From contig CAZOGK010000016.1 in NCBI GenBank assembly GCA_964579295.1, positions 7,009-71,008 of the forward strand: a stretch of DNA of 64,000 nt. The letters are read 5' to 3'. This document shows positions 42,936 to 50,990 of this stretch, piece by piece (within the stretch, counting starts at the first letter, position 1; every line of letters starts with the position of its first letter). The notes below the pieces were generated by a model. It was not told the origin of the DNA. It was given only the letters and a program-made list of their open reading frames with translations, and searched no databases. A program made the translations under genes and the position numbers. The DNA comes from JAAYYY01 sp964579295 (lineage in GTDB: Bacteria; Chloroflexota; Anaerolineae; Promineifilales; Promineifilaceae).

Positions 42936-43865
42936 CTACCCACTGCCCACTGCCAAGCGCCGCGGCGCCCTGGCCAGCGTAATCAGCGCCACGGCCACGA
43001 CGATAATGGCCGCGCCGGCCAGCGTGCGCAGCGTTACCAGCTCGTCCAGCAGCAGCCAGCCGAGGAAGACGGCCACCACCGGATTGACGTAAGCATAGGT
43101 CGAGACCTTCGCCGCCGTCGCGTTGCGCAGCAGATAGATATAGGCCGTATAACCGACCAGCGCGCCGAAGACGACGAGATAGAGGTAAGAGAGAAAAGAG
43201 CGGGTGGAAACGGCGGCCGGGTCCAGCCGCGCTGCCTCGCCGCTGAGCAGCGAAATGACGGCCAGCATCGCGCCGGCGCTCAGCATCTCCAGGCCAATGC
43301 CCAGCAGCGGCGCGCGGGGCAGATCCGCGCCGCGCGAATAGATGCTGCCCGCCGCCCAGCTAAAGCTGCCCAGCAGGATGACGCCAATGCCCAGCGCCGA
43401 CGGCCCCGGCCCGCTGCCCGGCCGCAGCCCTTCCGACAGCTCCGGCCCGACCAGCACGGCCAGCCCCACCAGTCCCAGCGCCAGCCCGGCAAAGACGCCG
43501 CCGCCCGGCCGCACGCCGCCCGGCCGCGCCCAGTCCAGCAGCACCATCCACAGTGGCACCGTCGCCACCAGCAGCGAAGCCAGCCCCGAGGGCACCTCCT
43601 GCTCGGCCCACGTCAGCGCGCCGTTGCCGCCCACCAGCAGCAAAAAGCCCACCACCAGCAGCGAGCGCCACTGGCGGCTCGTCGGCCACGCCGCCCCGCG
43701 CGAGCGCGCCCACGCCGTCATGATGGTCCCCGCCAGCAAGAAGCGGGCGCCGGCCATGAGAAACGGCGGAATCGTCTCCACCCCCACGCGAATGGCGAGA
43801 TAGGTAGAACCCCAGATCGTGTAGACGGCGGCAAAGGCCAGAATCAGGCGAGTGCGGGCAGACAT
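42936..43865 (-). CDS. EamA-family (DMT superfamily) transporter
   Basis: 309 aa, about ten transmembrane helices in two EamA repeats. 'YTIWGSTYLAIRVGVETIPP' opens repeat 1 and 'LGSFSWAAGSIYSRGADLP' opens repeat 2; 'YAYVNPVVAVFLGWLLLDE' is the conserved end block. It resembles YedA/RhaT-like metabolite exporters. AAGGAAGG lies four bases before the ATG. A second DMT protein of a different subgroup is at 60616-61506. Substrate unknown. Confidence 0.9.
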   Translation of the reverse strand: MSARTRLILAFAAVYTIWGSTYLAIRVGVETIPPFLMAGARFLLAGTIMTAWARSRGAAWPTSRQWRSLLVVGFLLLVGGNGALTWAEQEVPSGLASLLVATVPLWMVLLDWARPGGVRPGGGVFAGLALGLVGLAVLVGPELSEGLRPGSGPGPSALGIGVILLGSFSWAAGSIYSRGADLPRAPLLGIGLEMLSAGAMLAVISLLSGEAARLDPAAVSTRSFLSYLYLVVFGALVGYTAYIYLLRNATAAKVSTYAYVNPVVAVFLGWLLLDELVTLRTLAGAAIIVVAVALITLARAPRRLAVGSG

Positions 43866-43899
43866 GGGACCTTCCTTTCAGACAAGCGGCGAATTGTAG

Positions 43900-44103
43900 C
43901 AGCCCCTGGCCGCCGCGCCACCGCCCGCCGGCCCTGACGTCGCCTTCCGCATCGTCGCCATCCAGGACGCCGACGTCTGCAGTGCGCTTACGCTCACGGA
44001 CGGCGCCCGCACCGTTGACGCCATGGCCGTGCTGGAGCAGATCCTCGGCAGCCGGGTCACCACCCGTAACTGGAATACGGTGCTCAAGATAGCGGCAGGC
44101 TAA
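43900..44103 (+). pseudogene. Possible 3' remnant of an unidentified gene
   Basis: From the in-frame stop at 43897 to TAA at 44103 the plus strand encodes 67 residues with protein-like composition, including 'FRIVAIQDADVCSALTLTD' and 'GSRVTTRNWNTVLKIAAG'. There is no usable start codon except an internal ATG at 44023. It lies between two minus-strand genes whose ends it does not overlap. The family was not recognised. Confidence 0.35.
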
Positions 44104-44144
44104 GCCTCGCGCTTCCCCCTTCGACCACGCGCCGGCCGGTGCTT

Positions 44145-45374
44145 TTATCGCTCGCCGGCAACCTGCGGAAAAGTGACCGTGAACGTCGTCCCTGTGCCAG
44201 GCTGGGACTCGACGGCGATGGCGCCCCTGAGCACGTCCGTCACGATGTTCTTGACGATCGCCAATCCTAAGCCCGAGCCGCCCTTGCCCCGGCCGGTGGT
44301 GAAAAAGGGCGTGAAGATCTGGTCCAGATGCTCTGGCGCAATGCCCCGGCCGAAATCCTGCACGATTAGGACGAAGCAAGCCGGCTCCCGCTGTCTATCC
44401 GCCCGCAGCCTGATTTCAATAGCGCCGCCCACGCCTTCAGGATAGGCATAACGCTCAACGTTGAACAGCAGATTCGTCAGGACCTGGGTCAGATGGCCCG
44501 GATAACCCTGCCACGTCCGCTCCCCCTCGGCTAACTCGTCGTGTAAGGTAATCTGCAGGTTGGCCTGGCGGGCATTGATGCGGAACAGTTCGAGCGCATC
44601 CAGCACCAGAGCCGGCAGGTCGACCGTCTCTTGCACGGCTGCCAGCTCGCCGACCGACACCTTCTTAAAGTGCTGCACGAGGTGATGGGCCCTTTCGATA
44701 TTGCGGCCGGCCAAGCGTGCTGCCTCCTGCATATCGGCCAGAATCGCCTGCGCATCCGGGTTGTCGCGCAGCGGCGCCGCCAGCTTCTCACTCTCGGTAC
44801 GCTTCTGTATCATATCGACGGCCGTGTTGACAATGCCCAGCGGCGTACCCAGCTCATGAGCTACCCCCGCTACCATCTGGGCCATCGCCCGGTGGCGCTG
44901 CGCTTCCATCTCCGCCTGCAGCGTGCGCTGCGCCAGCTCTTCCTCGAAATAGCGAGTCGAGGCGAAACGCACGCGCTTGACCAGGGCCGTCAGGAAGGAA
45001 AGGGACATGACCGGCGTTTCCTCGCCGAGGAGAAGCTCCATGAACGCTGGCCGGCCCAGCATAAACAGCCGGCAGGGAGTGAGGCAGACGACGGTGGCCG
45101 AGCGCGGCTCGCCGTCGAGGAGCGCCATCTCGCCCACAAACTCACCTTCTTTTCTCACCGCCAGCTCCACTTCGTGTCCCCGCTCATCTTCTTTGAAGAC
45201 CCTGAGACGTCCGTCCAGGATCACATACATCGTGTCCGCCTCTTCGCCTTCCTTGCAGACCACGTAGCCCGCCTCGAAGGTGACGACCTCGCCGCACTCG
45301 ACCAGCGCTGCCAGCGAGGCCGGCGGCAGCAGGCTGAACAAGGGTACGTCCTGCAGCATGGATTCGATGCTCAT
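44145..45374 (-). CDS. Cyclic-nucleotide-binding histidine kinase
   Basis: 409 aa soluble kinase. Residues 1-125 form a Crp-like cyclic nucleotide-binding domain with an intact phosphate-binding cassette (residues 81-95: Gly-Glu82 ... Pro-Arg91-Ser-Ala-Thr), so real cNMP binding is expected. Then a coiled coil, HisKA with His173 in 'GVAHELGTPLGIVN', and HATPase ('LTNLLFNVERYAYPEG', 'GRGIAPEHLDQIF', 'GSGLGLAIVKNI'). There is no membrane segment. ATG overlaps the stop of the MFS gene by 4 nt. It is the last gene of the three-gene operon response regulator, MFS transporter, kinase. The likely cognate is the receiver protein at 46648-47499. Confidence 0.92.
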   Translation of the reverse strand: MSIESMLQDVPLFSLLPPASLAALVECGEVVTFEAGYVVCKEGEEADTMYVILDGRLRVFKEDERGHEVELAVRKEGEFVGEMALLDGEPRSATVVCLTPCRLFMLGRPAFMELLLGEETPVMSLSFLTALVKRVRFASTRYFEEELAQRTLQAEMEAQRHRAMAQMVAGVAHELGTPLGIVNTAVDMIQKRTESEKLAAPLRDNPDAQAILADMQEAARLAGRNIERAHHLVQHFKKVSVGELAAVQETVDLPALVLDALELFRINARQANLQITLHDELAEGERTWQGYPGHLTQVLTNLLFNVERYAYPEGVGGAIEIRLRADRQREPACFVLIVQDFGRGIAPEHLDQIFTPFFTTGRGKGGSGLGLAIVKNIVTDVLRGAIAVESQPGTGTTFTVTFPQVAGER

Positions 45375-46651
45375 CCGAAAATCCTTTCCGGGCGCGGCTG
45401 GGCGACGCGCACCTGCCGCAGCATGAGCCAGGCCACCAGCGCACAGACGGCGGCAAAGGCAAATAGCATGCGGTGGCTGCCGCCGAGGTCGATGCCCAGT
45501 CCGGCCAGGGTCGGCCCCAATACCGCCGCCGACTGGGTAGCCACAAAATAGACGCCGGTATTGGCCCCTATCCGGCTCTCGTCGCCGATGTCATAGAGCA
45601 GGGGCAGATCGTTGATCACAACCAGGGAAACGAAGAAGCCGAGCGGGACCAGAACCAGGGCAAAGGTAGCCGGCGTCTGCACGAAGAAAAAGCCAACAGC
45701 AGCGGTGACCGACAGGCCCAGCAAGCCGGCGTTAATGGTCCGCCGCCGTCCGAAACGCGTGGCCGTGAGGCCGCTGGCGTAGGCTGACAGGACCAGCACC
45801 AGGGCAAAGATAGCCCCATAGCGCGCCGCCTGCCCCAGCGGGATACCCAAGACGAAAACAGCAAACGAAGAGATTCCGGCCTGGACACTCTCGATGACCA
45901 TGAAGGACAGACCGATGGTCAGCAGCAGCCAGAAGCCGCTGTGGTTTTCCGTTTGCCACAGCGCCCGGAACGCCTGGTTCACCGTCGCCCTCGTTTGGCT
46001 ATGGTCCGTCTCGGGAATGGCCGGCTCTCGCACGAGGAGCAACAGGGTGATAGCGGCCGCCGCCATCAACAGGGCGCTGAAGATGAAGGGAGCTGGACGG
46101 CCGAGGCGCTCAAACAGCAGGCTGCCCACGACGAGGGCCAGCACGCCGCTCAGGCCGGCCATCATCGCCATGATACCCCTGGCCTTGCTGCGCTGCTGCG
46201 GCGGAAAGAGATCGCCTAGAAGGGCCGCTGTCGGGGCGCGGAAAAGGGCCATCCCCACGTTGGTGATGACGATGAACAGCAGGAGCGTCACCAGGGCGCC
46301 GGCGAAAGGGACGAGCATAAAGCCCAGAGCGGCAACCGGCACGCCGATCATGAGCCACGGTTTCCGCCGTCCCCAGCGCGTTCGCGTTCTATCACTTCTG
46401 GCGCCGGCCCAGGACTGGACAAAGATGTTGATGACGTTGTCCCAGGTCATGATGAAGAAGGCGAGCGTCGAGGACAGGCCGAAACCCGCCGTCTCCACCA
46501 GCGATGGATCGGCGACAGTGGCGTCCGGCTCCCACAACGGGTTGCCGGCCTGCAAAAAGATGGGGATAAACTGGTTATAGATGGGCCAGATGAGAAAGAC
46601 GGCGGCAATGCCGAAGCCGGCAGATACGGCCGTCTTCCACTGAAACGTCAT
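45371..46651 (-). CDS. MFS transporter (GPH/SLC45-like)
   Basis: 426 aa, twelve predicted helices. The cytoplasmic loop 2-3 motif 'GARSDRTRTRWGRRKPWLMI' is the strong signature of the glycoside-pentoside-hexuronide/SLC45-like branch, which moves sugars with cations. A long periplasmic loop occurs after helix 1 (about residues 36-55). It overlaps both neighbours by 4 nt, so it is made in step with a response regulator and a kinase; neither the regulator nor the kinase has a membrane domain, so this transporter may be the membrane input or the target of the pathway. Substrate inferred only as sugar-like. Confidence 0.9.
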   Translation of the reverse strand: MTFQWKTAVSAGFGIAAVFLIWPIYNQFIPIFLQAGNPLWEPDATVADPSLVETAGFGLSSTLAFFIMTWDNVINIFVQSWAGARSDRTRTRWGRRKPWLMIGVPVAALGFMLVPFAGALVTLLLFIVITNVGMALFRAPTAALLGDLFPPQQRSKARGIMAMMAGLSGVLALVVGSLLFERLGRPAPFIFSALLMAAAAITLLLLVREPAIPETDHSQTRATVNQAFRALWQTENHSGFWLLLTIGLSFMVIESVQAGISSFAVFVLGIPLGQAARYGAIFALVLVLSAYASGLTATRFGRRRTINAGLLGLSVTAAVGFFFVQTPATFALVLVPLGFFVSLVVINDLPLLYDIGDESRIGANTGVYFVATQSAAVLGPTLAGLGIDLGGSHRMLFAFAAVCALVAWLMLRQVRVAQPRPERIFG

Positions 46652-47499
46652 CTAGCGGTTTGTTTCCACAGAACCGCCCCGGCCGCCATCACCCCGTGCA
46701 GGAATGTCTTCACGGTTTCGGGCGGGAGAAACTTCCAGTCGCCGGCGATCACATGCAGCACCTCAGCTTTGCTGTCATCCCCGGCCACCTTCATGAGCAT
46801 ATTCTGCTCCTCGTCGACCACAAACTTGTCGCCGTCGCCGTCCAGCGATTGTCCGGTCTGCCGGTCGAGCCGCTCGGCCAGGGAGCGCGCCGCGTCCTCG
46901 GCCAGCGTTCCGCCGATAGCTTCCCCGTCGACGAACAGAAAATGGCCCTCTCGCCGGAACATGGGGAGCATCTGAAAGAAGCTGCGCAGCGAGTCGCGGG
47001 AGCCGGCGGCCATACTCATTCTGGATAACAATGTCTGGCTCGCCGTCGCGGCCATATACGAGGCGTACTGGCGCACCCCGCTCTTCACCAGCGAGTAGAG
47101 CTTATCCTCCGTCGCCTCTGCTTTGGTAAAGTAGCCGTTGATGTCGTAGTTGTCGATGACCTGGCGCTCCGGGGCCACGCCCGGCTGGCCGGTGCGGATG
47201 AAGAGCTGGACGACCTTATTGCCCATCGTATTGCGGATGTAGTCACACAGCTCCAGGCCGGCCTTATCGCTCTCCATCACCACGTCGATAAAGGCGACCG
47301 ACACCCGTGGCGGCGGGATCGTGGGTAGGTACGGAATCAGCTCGGTCTCCATCAGATGGATGGCCTCGGCTTTGCTGGCGGCTGTGTGCAGCTCCAGCGG
47401 CAATCCGTACACGGTGAAATCCTGCATAATCAGCCGGGATAGCGTCAGTACATCCGGTTCATCGTCCACGAGCAAGACGGGCCAACTGGTGTTGAACAT
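46648..47499 (-). CDS. Response regulator (DUF3369-associated receiver type) with an unassigned C-terminal domain
   Basis: 283 aa. Receiver domain 1-150 with Asp12/Asp13 ('VDDEPD'), an insertion between helix 2 and strand 3, phospho-acceptor Asp72 in 'FIDVVMESDKAGLELCDYI', and 'FIRTGQPGVAPERQVIDNYD', the hallmark of receivers found with DUF3369. The C-terminal 125 residues ('GHFLFVDGEAIGGTLAEDA', 'FLPPETVKTFLHGVMAAGA') are not a recognised DNA-binding, HD-GYP or GGDEF output. First gene of the operon; the downstream MFS gene overlaps it by 4 nt. Confidence 0.9.
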   Translation of the reverse strand: MFNTSWPVLLVDDEPDVLTLSRLIMQDFTVYGLPLELHTAASKAEAIHLMETELIPYLPTIPPPRVSVAFIDVVMESDKAGLELCDYIRNTMGNKVVQLFIRTGQPGVAPERQVIDNYDINGYFTKAEATEDKLYSLVKSGVRQYASYMAATASQTLLSRMSMAAGSRDSLRSFFQMLPMFRREGHFLFVDGEAIGGTLAEDAARSLAERLDRQTGQSLDGDGDKFVVDEEQNMLMKVAGDDSKAEVLHVIAGDWKFLPPETVKTFLHGVMAAGAVLWKQTAR

Positions 47500-47541
47500 G
47501 GGTTTCCTCCTGATACCTTACTTCGGCAGATATCCATCTAC

Positions 47542-47562
47542 CCGATTTCTGCCAGAAATCGG
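47542..47562. promoter_or_regulatory. Inverted repeat in the leader of the regulator/MFS/kinase operon
   Basis: CCGATTTCT (47542-47550) and AGAAATCGG (47554-47562) with 3-nt centre GCC, about 43-63 nt upstream of the operon's ATG at 47499. It could be an operator or an mRNA hairpin. It is not related to R1-R3. Confidence 0.45.
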
Positions 47563-47673
47563 ATACCGCAAGCGATGCGACAAGCCGCAACGCCGCGAAC
47601 CTGAACTCCTGCTATCTAGTTGATGTGGCCTTAATCCGTAGAAAGAATGAGCTGGATGGACTGGATGGTATTC

Positions 47674-47679
47674 ATTATA
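47674..47679 (-). promoter_or_regulatory. Candidate -10 element for the operon
   Basis: TATAAT on the minus strand, about 175 nt before the first ATG of the operon. The -35 is weak. If used, the transcript would carry a long leader including the inverted repeat at 47542-47562. Confidence 0.3.
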
Positions 47680-47745
47680 ACCCAGTTTGGACAGATTCAG
47701 CGCACGAATGAGCAAATTGGCTCTACAAACCAGTTGTCAAGTGGA

Positions 47746-47786
47746 GCACGGGTATCCTGCCCGCAGATGCAGGCAAGTTGCCCGCG
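47746..47786. repeat. Imperfect palindromic repeat (CGGGTATCCTGCCCG type)
   Basis: GCACGGGTATCCTGCC, short centre, CAGGCAAGTTGCCCGCG. It resembles GC-rich palindromes common in intergenic DNA of many high-GC bacteria. Only one copy is seen in this window. The remaining part of 47500-47807 holds no gene. Confidence 0.5.
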
Positions 47787-47807
47787 CGCCGTTTTCTGTC
47801 GGGTCCG

Positions 47808-49898
47808 TCAATCGTCGCTCTCCTCCACGCTCAGCGTATACGGCCCCGTGCTGCCCCCGTACCCCAGGATGTAAATCAGGTATTCGCCGTCGGCCGGGAA
47901 GGTTAGCTCTACTATCTCGGCGCTGCCGGCGCCGTCGCTATCGACCTCCCCACCGTCGAGAATGGAGCGGCCGTTCTCCCCGCGGACGTCCACCATCACG
48001 TCGAATTCTTCGCCCGGCTCGACCACGATACGTACCGGCTGCCCCGCACTGCCGGCCAGATGCCAGGTGTGGTAGGCGCCTGCTCCTACCTCGTCGCCGG
48101 CGCTGTCGCCCACGGCGATGCCGCCCCGGCCCACCTGTTCCGGAGCCGGCCGCAGCTCGATGGACTCCACGATGGCTCGCAGCGCCGGCTCATGCTGCTC
48201 CATCTGGTCCGTGGGCACAAAGGCGGCGACCAGCAACAGACGTCCTTCGTGCCGGATCATGGTCAGGATGGCTGCGATGGACGTACCGTCTGGCGCGTCT
48301 CCGGCCACAATCGCCGTGGCCGCTTCCATCCCGCCGATCGTCGTCGCCTCCGGCTCCTGCAGCACCTCTCCGGTCTCGCTGAGGTCGCTGAAGGGTTGGC
48401 TCTCCTGCAGCATGTCGACCAGCGGACCGTCGCCCGCCTCGGCCGCGTCTCGCAGCCACCAGCCCACAAAGGGATCCAGGAAGGTGACCTCCTCGCCGCT
48501 GTATAGTTGTAGTTGTTCAAGCATGAGCGCGTTCGCCGTGGCCACCACGGCGAACGGTTCGAAATTGCCCTCCTCCACCTCATAACCGGCTGGATAGTCG
48601 AAGCTCAGCCCCAGCGCCGCGCTGTCAAAGTGCGCCAGCTCGAAATCCAGCCCGGCCTCGCCCGGCGACCCCTCCTCAATCAGCATGGTAAAATGCCCCT
48701 CGCCTAGCCCCTTTAGCTCTGAGAGTTGAATGGTCACCTCCTCATCTTCTTCGTCAGGGGCTGTAAAGGTCACATTCTCCGAGCCGCCGTCGCCGCTATC
48801 GTTGGCGTAGGCCAGGTCATCGCCGTCTTCATCCCGGACGACGAGGGCAATATCGCCCTCGTTATCGGGCGCCGCTGCCAGGGTGACTGTCGCGCCGGGC
48901 GCCAGCTCCAGCCCGTATTCAAAGAGCATATCCGGGGCGAAAGCGCCAATCAGCTCGTCGCCGGGCGCAACCGTCCCCACCAGGGATGGCGGCCCGTAGA
49001 GCAGCAGCCGGTAATCGCCGCCGCCGTCGTTGGCGAGCACGGTGAAGGCATAGGAATCCTCCTCGGGCAGCACCGTGAGTATCTGTTCATGGCCCTCATC
49101 CCCGTCTCGCGCGACCAGCGCACCGTCGTCGTGCCACAGCTCCAGCGCCAGGTCGAAGCCGGCCGCGGTCACCGCGGCCACCGTCGCCCCTTCCAGCGCG
49201 TCGAAGGGATACTCGCGCACCTCGCCGTCGCCCAGCTCGCCGCCGGTAACGCGCACGCTCTCGCCCGGCTCCAGGCCGTGGTCGGCCTGTAATGTGTAGC
49301 GGCCGGCGGAGAAGCCGCCAACCTCGACCGTGCCCTCGACCGGCCAGACTATCATGCGTTCGGGCTCGCCGGCGCTGCCCTCGTCCACGCGGCGCAGGTA
49401 ATTGCCGCCGGGGTCATACAGCTCGAGGAAAACGTCCAGCTCGCTCTCGGGTATCGCCTCGACCAGAGATAGCGGCGTGCCCAGCTCGGCCAGGTTGTAG
49501 GTGTGCACAGCTTCCTCGGCCAGCTCACCCTCGTAGATTACCCGCAGCGCCGCCGCAACCCCGTCGCCGGTCGCCAGCTCCCCTAGCTGCGCCAGCGTCG
49601 TCGCCAGGTCGCCGTCCGGCGTCGCCGGCTCCTGCGCGCCGCCCAGGCCGCGTGTGAGGATAAGGACAGCCGCGACGACCAGCACCACGAGCAGCGCCGC
49701 GCCGCCCCACACGGCCGGCCGGCTGCGCAGCCGTTGCCAGAGCGGGACAGCGGCGACCATCTCGCCTGGCAGCGCGCCGCCGGCGGCCGTTTCCGGCTCT
49801 GGCAGCGCGCCTTCGCCGGCGCCAGCCTCCGCCGTGGCGGGCTGCGCCTCTGGCTGAAGCGCCTGCCGCGCCCGCTCCATGGCTGCCTTTGCCGCCAC
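47808..49898 (-). CDS. Transmembrane/extracellular part of the Ser/Thr kinase, separated by one in-frame TAA
   Basis: 696 aa from GTG 49898, but the same frame is open a further 56 codons to 50066, directly after the TAA that ends the kinase. Those codons encode TPR-like helices ('GDWRRALNAAQRWQEFAPED'). Then a Pro/Glu-rich cytosolic stretch, one transmembrane helix (about 63-82, 'AALLVVLVVAAVLILTRG') and about 610 residues outside the membrane, built of beta-rich modules resembling pre-peptidase C-terminal domains ('YTLQADHGLEPGESVRVTG', 'GEYLIYILGYGGSTGPYTLS'). As a separate protein it lacks the kinase; joined to it, it makes a typical bacterial receptor kinase of about 1060 aa. GGAGG only two bases before the GTG argues against independent initiation. 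Confidence 0.75.
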   Translation of the reverse strand: MAAKAAMERARQALQPEAQPATAEAGAGEGALPEPETAAGGALPGEMVAAVPLWQRLRSRPAVWGGAALLVVLVVAAVLILTRGLGGAQEPATPDGDLATTLAQLGELATGDGVAAALRVIYEGELAEEAVHTYNLAELGTPLSLVEAIPESELDVFLELYDPGGNYLRRVDEGSAGEPERMIVWPVEGTVEVGGFSAGRYTLQADHGLEPGESVRVTGGELGDGEVREYPFDALEGATVAAVTAAGFDLALELWHDDGALVARDGDEGHEQILTVLPEEDSYAFTVLANDGGGDYRLLLYGPPSLVGTVAPGDELIGAFAPDMLFEYGLELAPGATVTLAAAPDNEGDIALVVRDEDGDDLAYANDSGDGGSENVTFTAPDEEDEEVTIQLSELKGLGEGHFTMLIEEGSPGEAGLDFELAHFDSAALGLSFDYPAGYEVEEGNFEPFAVVATANALMLEQLQLYSGEEVTFLDPFVGWWLRDAAEAGDGPLVDMLQESQPFSDLSETGEVLQEPEATTIGGMEAATAIVAGDAPDGTSIAAILTMIRHEGRLLLVAAFVPTDQMEQHEPALRAIVESIELRPAPEQVGRGGIAVGDSAGDEVGAGAYHTWHLAGSAGQPVRIVVEPGEEFDVMVDVRGENGRSILDGGEVDSDGAGSAEIVELTFPADGEYLIYILGYGGSTGPYTLSVEESDD

Positions 49899-50066
49899 AT
49901 CCTCCGGCGCGAACTCCTGCCAGCGCTGCGCGGCATTCAGCGCTCTCCGCCAGTCGCCAGCCTCCAGCGCCTGCGCCGTCTCCGCCTGCCACTGCGCCGC
50001 CCAGGCGGCCCGCTCGGCCTCAAGGCGGCGCGCCGTCGCCTCTTCCAGCAGCGCGCGCGTATCGCG

Positions 50067-50990
50067 TTAGGCGGGCGCCCGCTCCAGAATGGACTCGGCC
50101 AGCGCCACCGCGTCCGGCCACCTGCCCCCGGCCATCGCCCCCGCCAGCGCCTCGTAGGGCGCCGCCAGGGGATCGTCGGCCAGCTGCGCCAGCGCCCCCG
50201 CAAAAGCGCCGGCCGACGGGTGGCGTTCGCCGGGCTCGTGCGCCAGCGCCTGGCCCAACACCCGCTCGACGCCGGGGGGCGTGCCCTCGGGCCACTGCTC
50301 GGGAAAGTGGGGCGGATGGAAGTGCAGCCGCATCGTTGCCGGCGGCGTCGGCGCGTCGAAGAGCTGGGCGCCGGTAATCATCTCGTAGACCAGACAGGCC
50401 AGCCCGTAGACGTCGGTGCTGCGCGTGCCCGCCTCGCCGTTCCAGACCTCCGGCGCCACGTAGGCCGGCGTGCCCAGCACGCCGCCGCTGAGGCTGGTCG
50501 TCAGCCGCCCGCTCTCCAGCGCGCGCACCAGACCAAAGTCGGCCAGCACCGCCTTGCCCTGCTCGTCGAGCAGCACGTTCTCCGGCTTGATGTCGCGGTG
50601 CACCAGACCGCGCTCGTGAGCGTAGTCCAGCGCCGAGGCAATCTGCGCCGTGAGCGAGACGACGCGCGGCCAGGGCAGGGGGCCGTGCTGCAGCAGGTCG
50701 GCCAGCGAGCCGCCGGGCAGCAGCTTCATCACCAGGCAGAGCCGGTCCTCGATGTCGCCGTAGTCGTAGATGGGCACGATGTTGGGGTGGTCGAGGTTCG
50801 CCACCACCCGGGCCTCCTGCTCGAAGCGGGCCACGAAGTTGGGGTCGCTGAGCAGCAGCGGCCGCATCACCTTGAGCGCAACTTCGCGGTCCAGGTGGCT
50901 GTCGCGCACGCGGTAAACCGTGGCGAAGCCGCCACTGCCGATGCGCTCCAGGACGGTATAGCGCCCGATCCTGCTTTCCGGCTCATCCAT
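50067..50990 (-). CDS. Serine/threonine protein kinase domain (PknB-like), ends at a premature stop
   Basis: 307 aa Hanks-type kinase, all catalytic elements present: glycine loop 'GSGGFATVY', Lys40 in 'VALK', 'HRDIKPEN' with catalytic Asp133, 'DFG' (Asp151), 'GTPAYVAPE' P+1 loop. After the kinase domain (to about 270) the TPR-like helix 'GRWPDAVALAESILERAPA' is cut by TAA (50069-50067). Downstream in the same frame follows 'RDTRALLEEA', the usual continuation of this helix pair, commonly preceded by Tyr in such repeats; TAC to TAA is a single change. The start overlaps the stop of the propeller/TPR gene by 8 nt, so the two are co-expressed. Confidence 0.9.
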   Translation of the reverse strand: MDEPESRIGRYTVLERIGSGGFATVYRVRDSHLDREVALKVMRPLLLSDPNFVARFEQEARVVANLDHPNIVPIYDYGDIEDRLCLVMKLLPGGSLADLLQHGPLPWPRVVSLTAQIASALDYAHERGLVHRDIKPENVLLDEQGKAVLADFGLVRALESGRLTTSLSGGVLGTPAYVAPEVWNGEAGTRSTDVYGLACLVYEMITGAQLFDAPTPPATMRLHFHPPHFPEQWPEGTPPGVERVLGQALAHEPGERHPSAGAFAGALAQLADDPLAAPYEALAGAMAGGRWPDAVALAESILERAPA

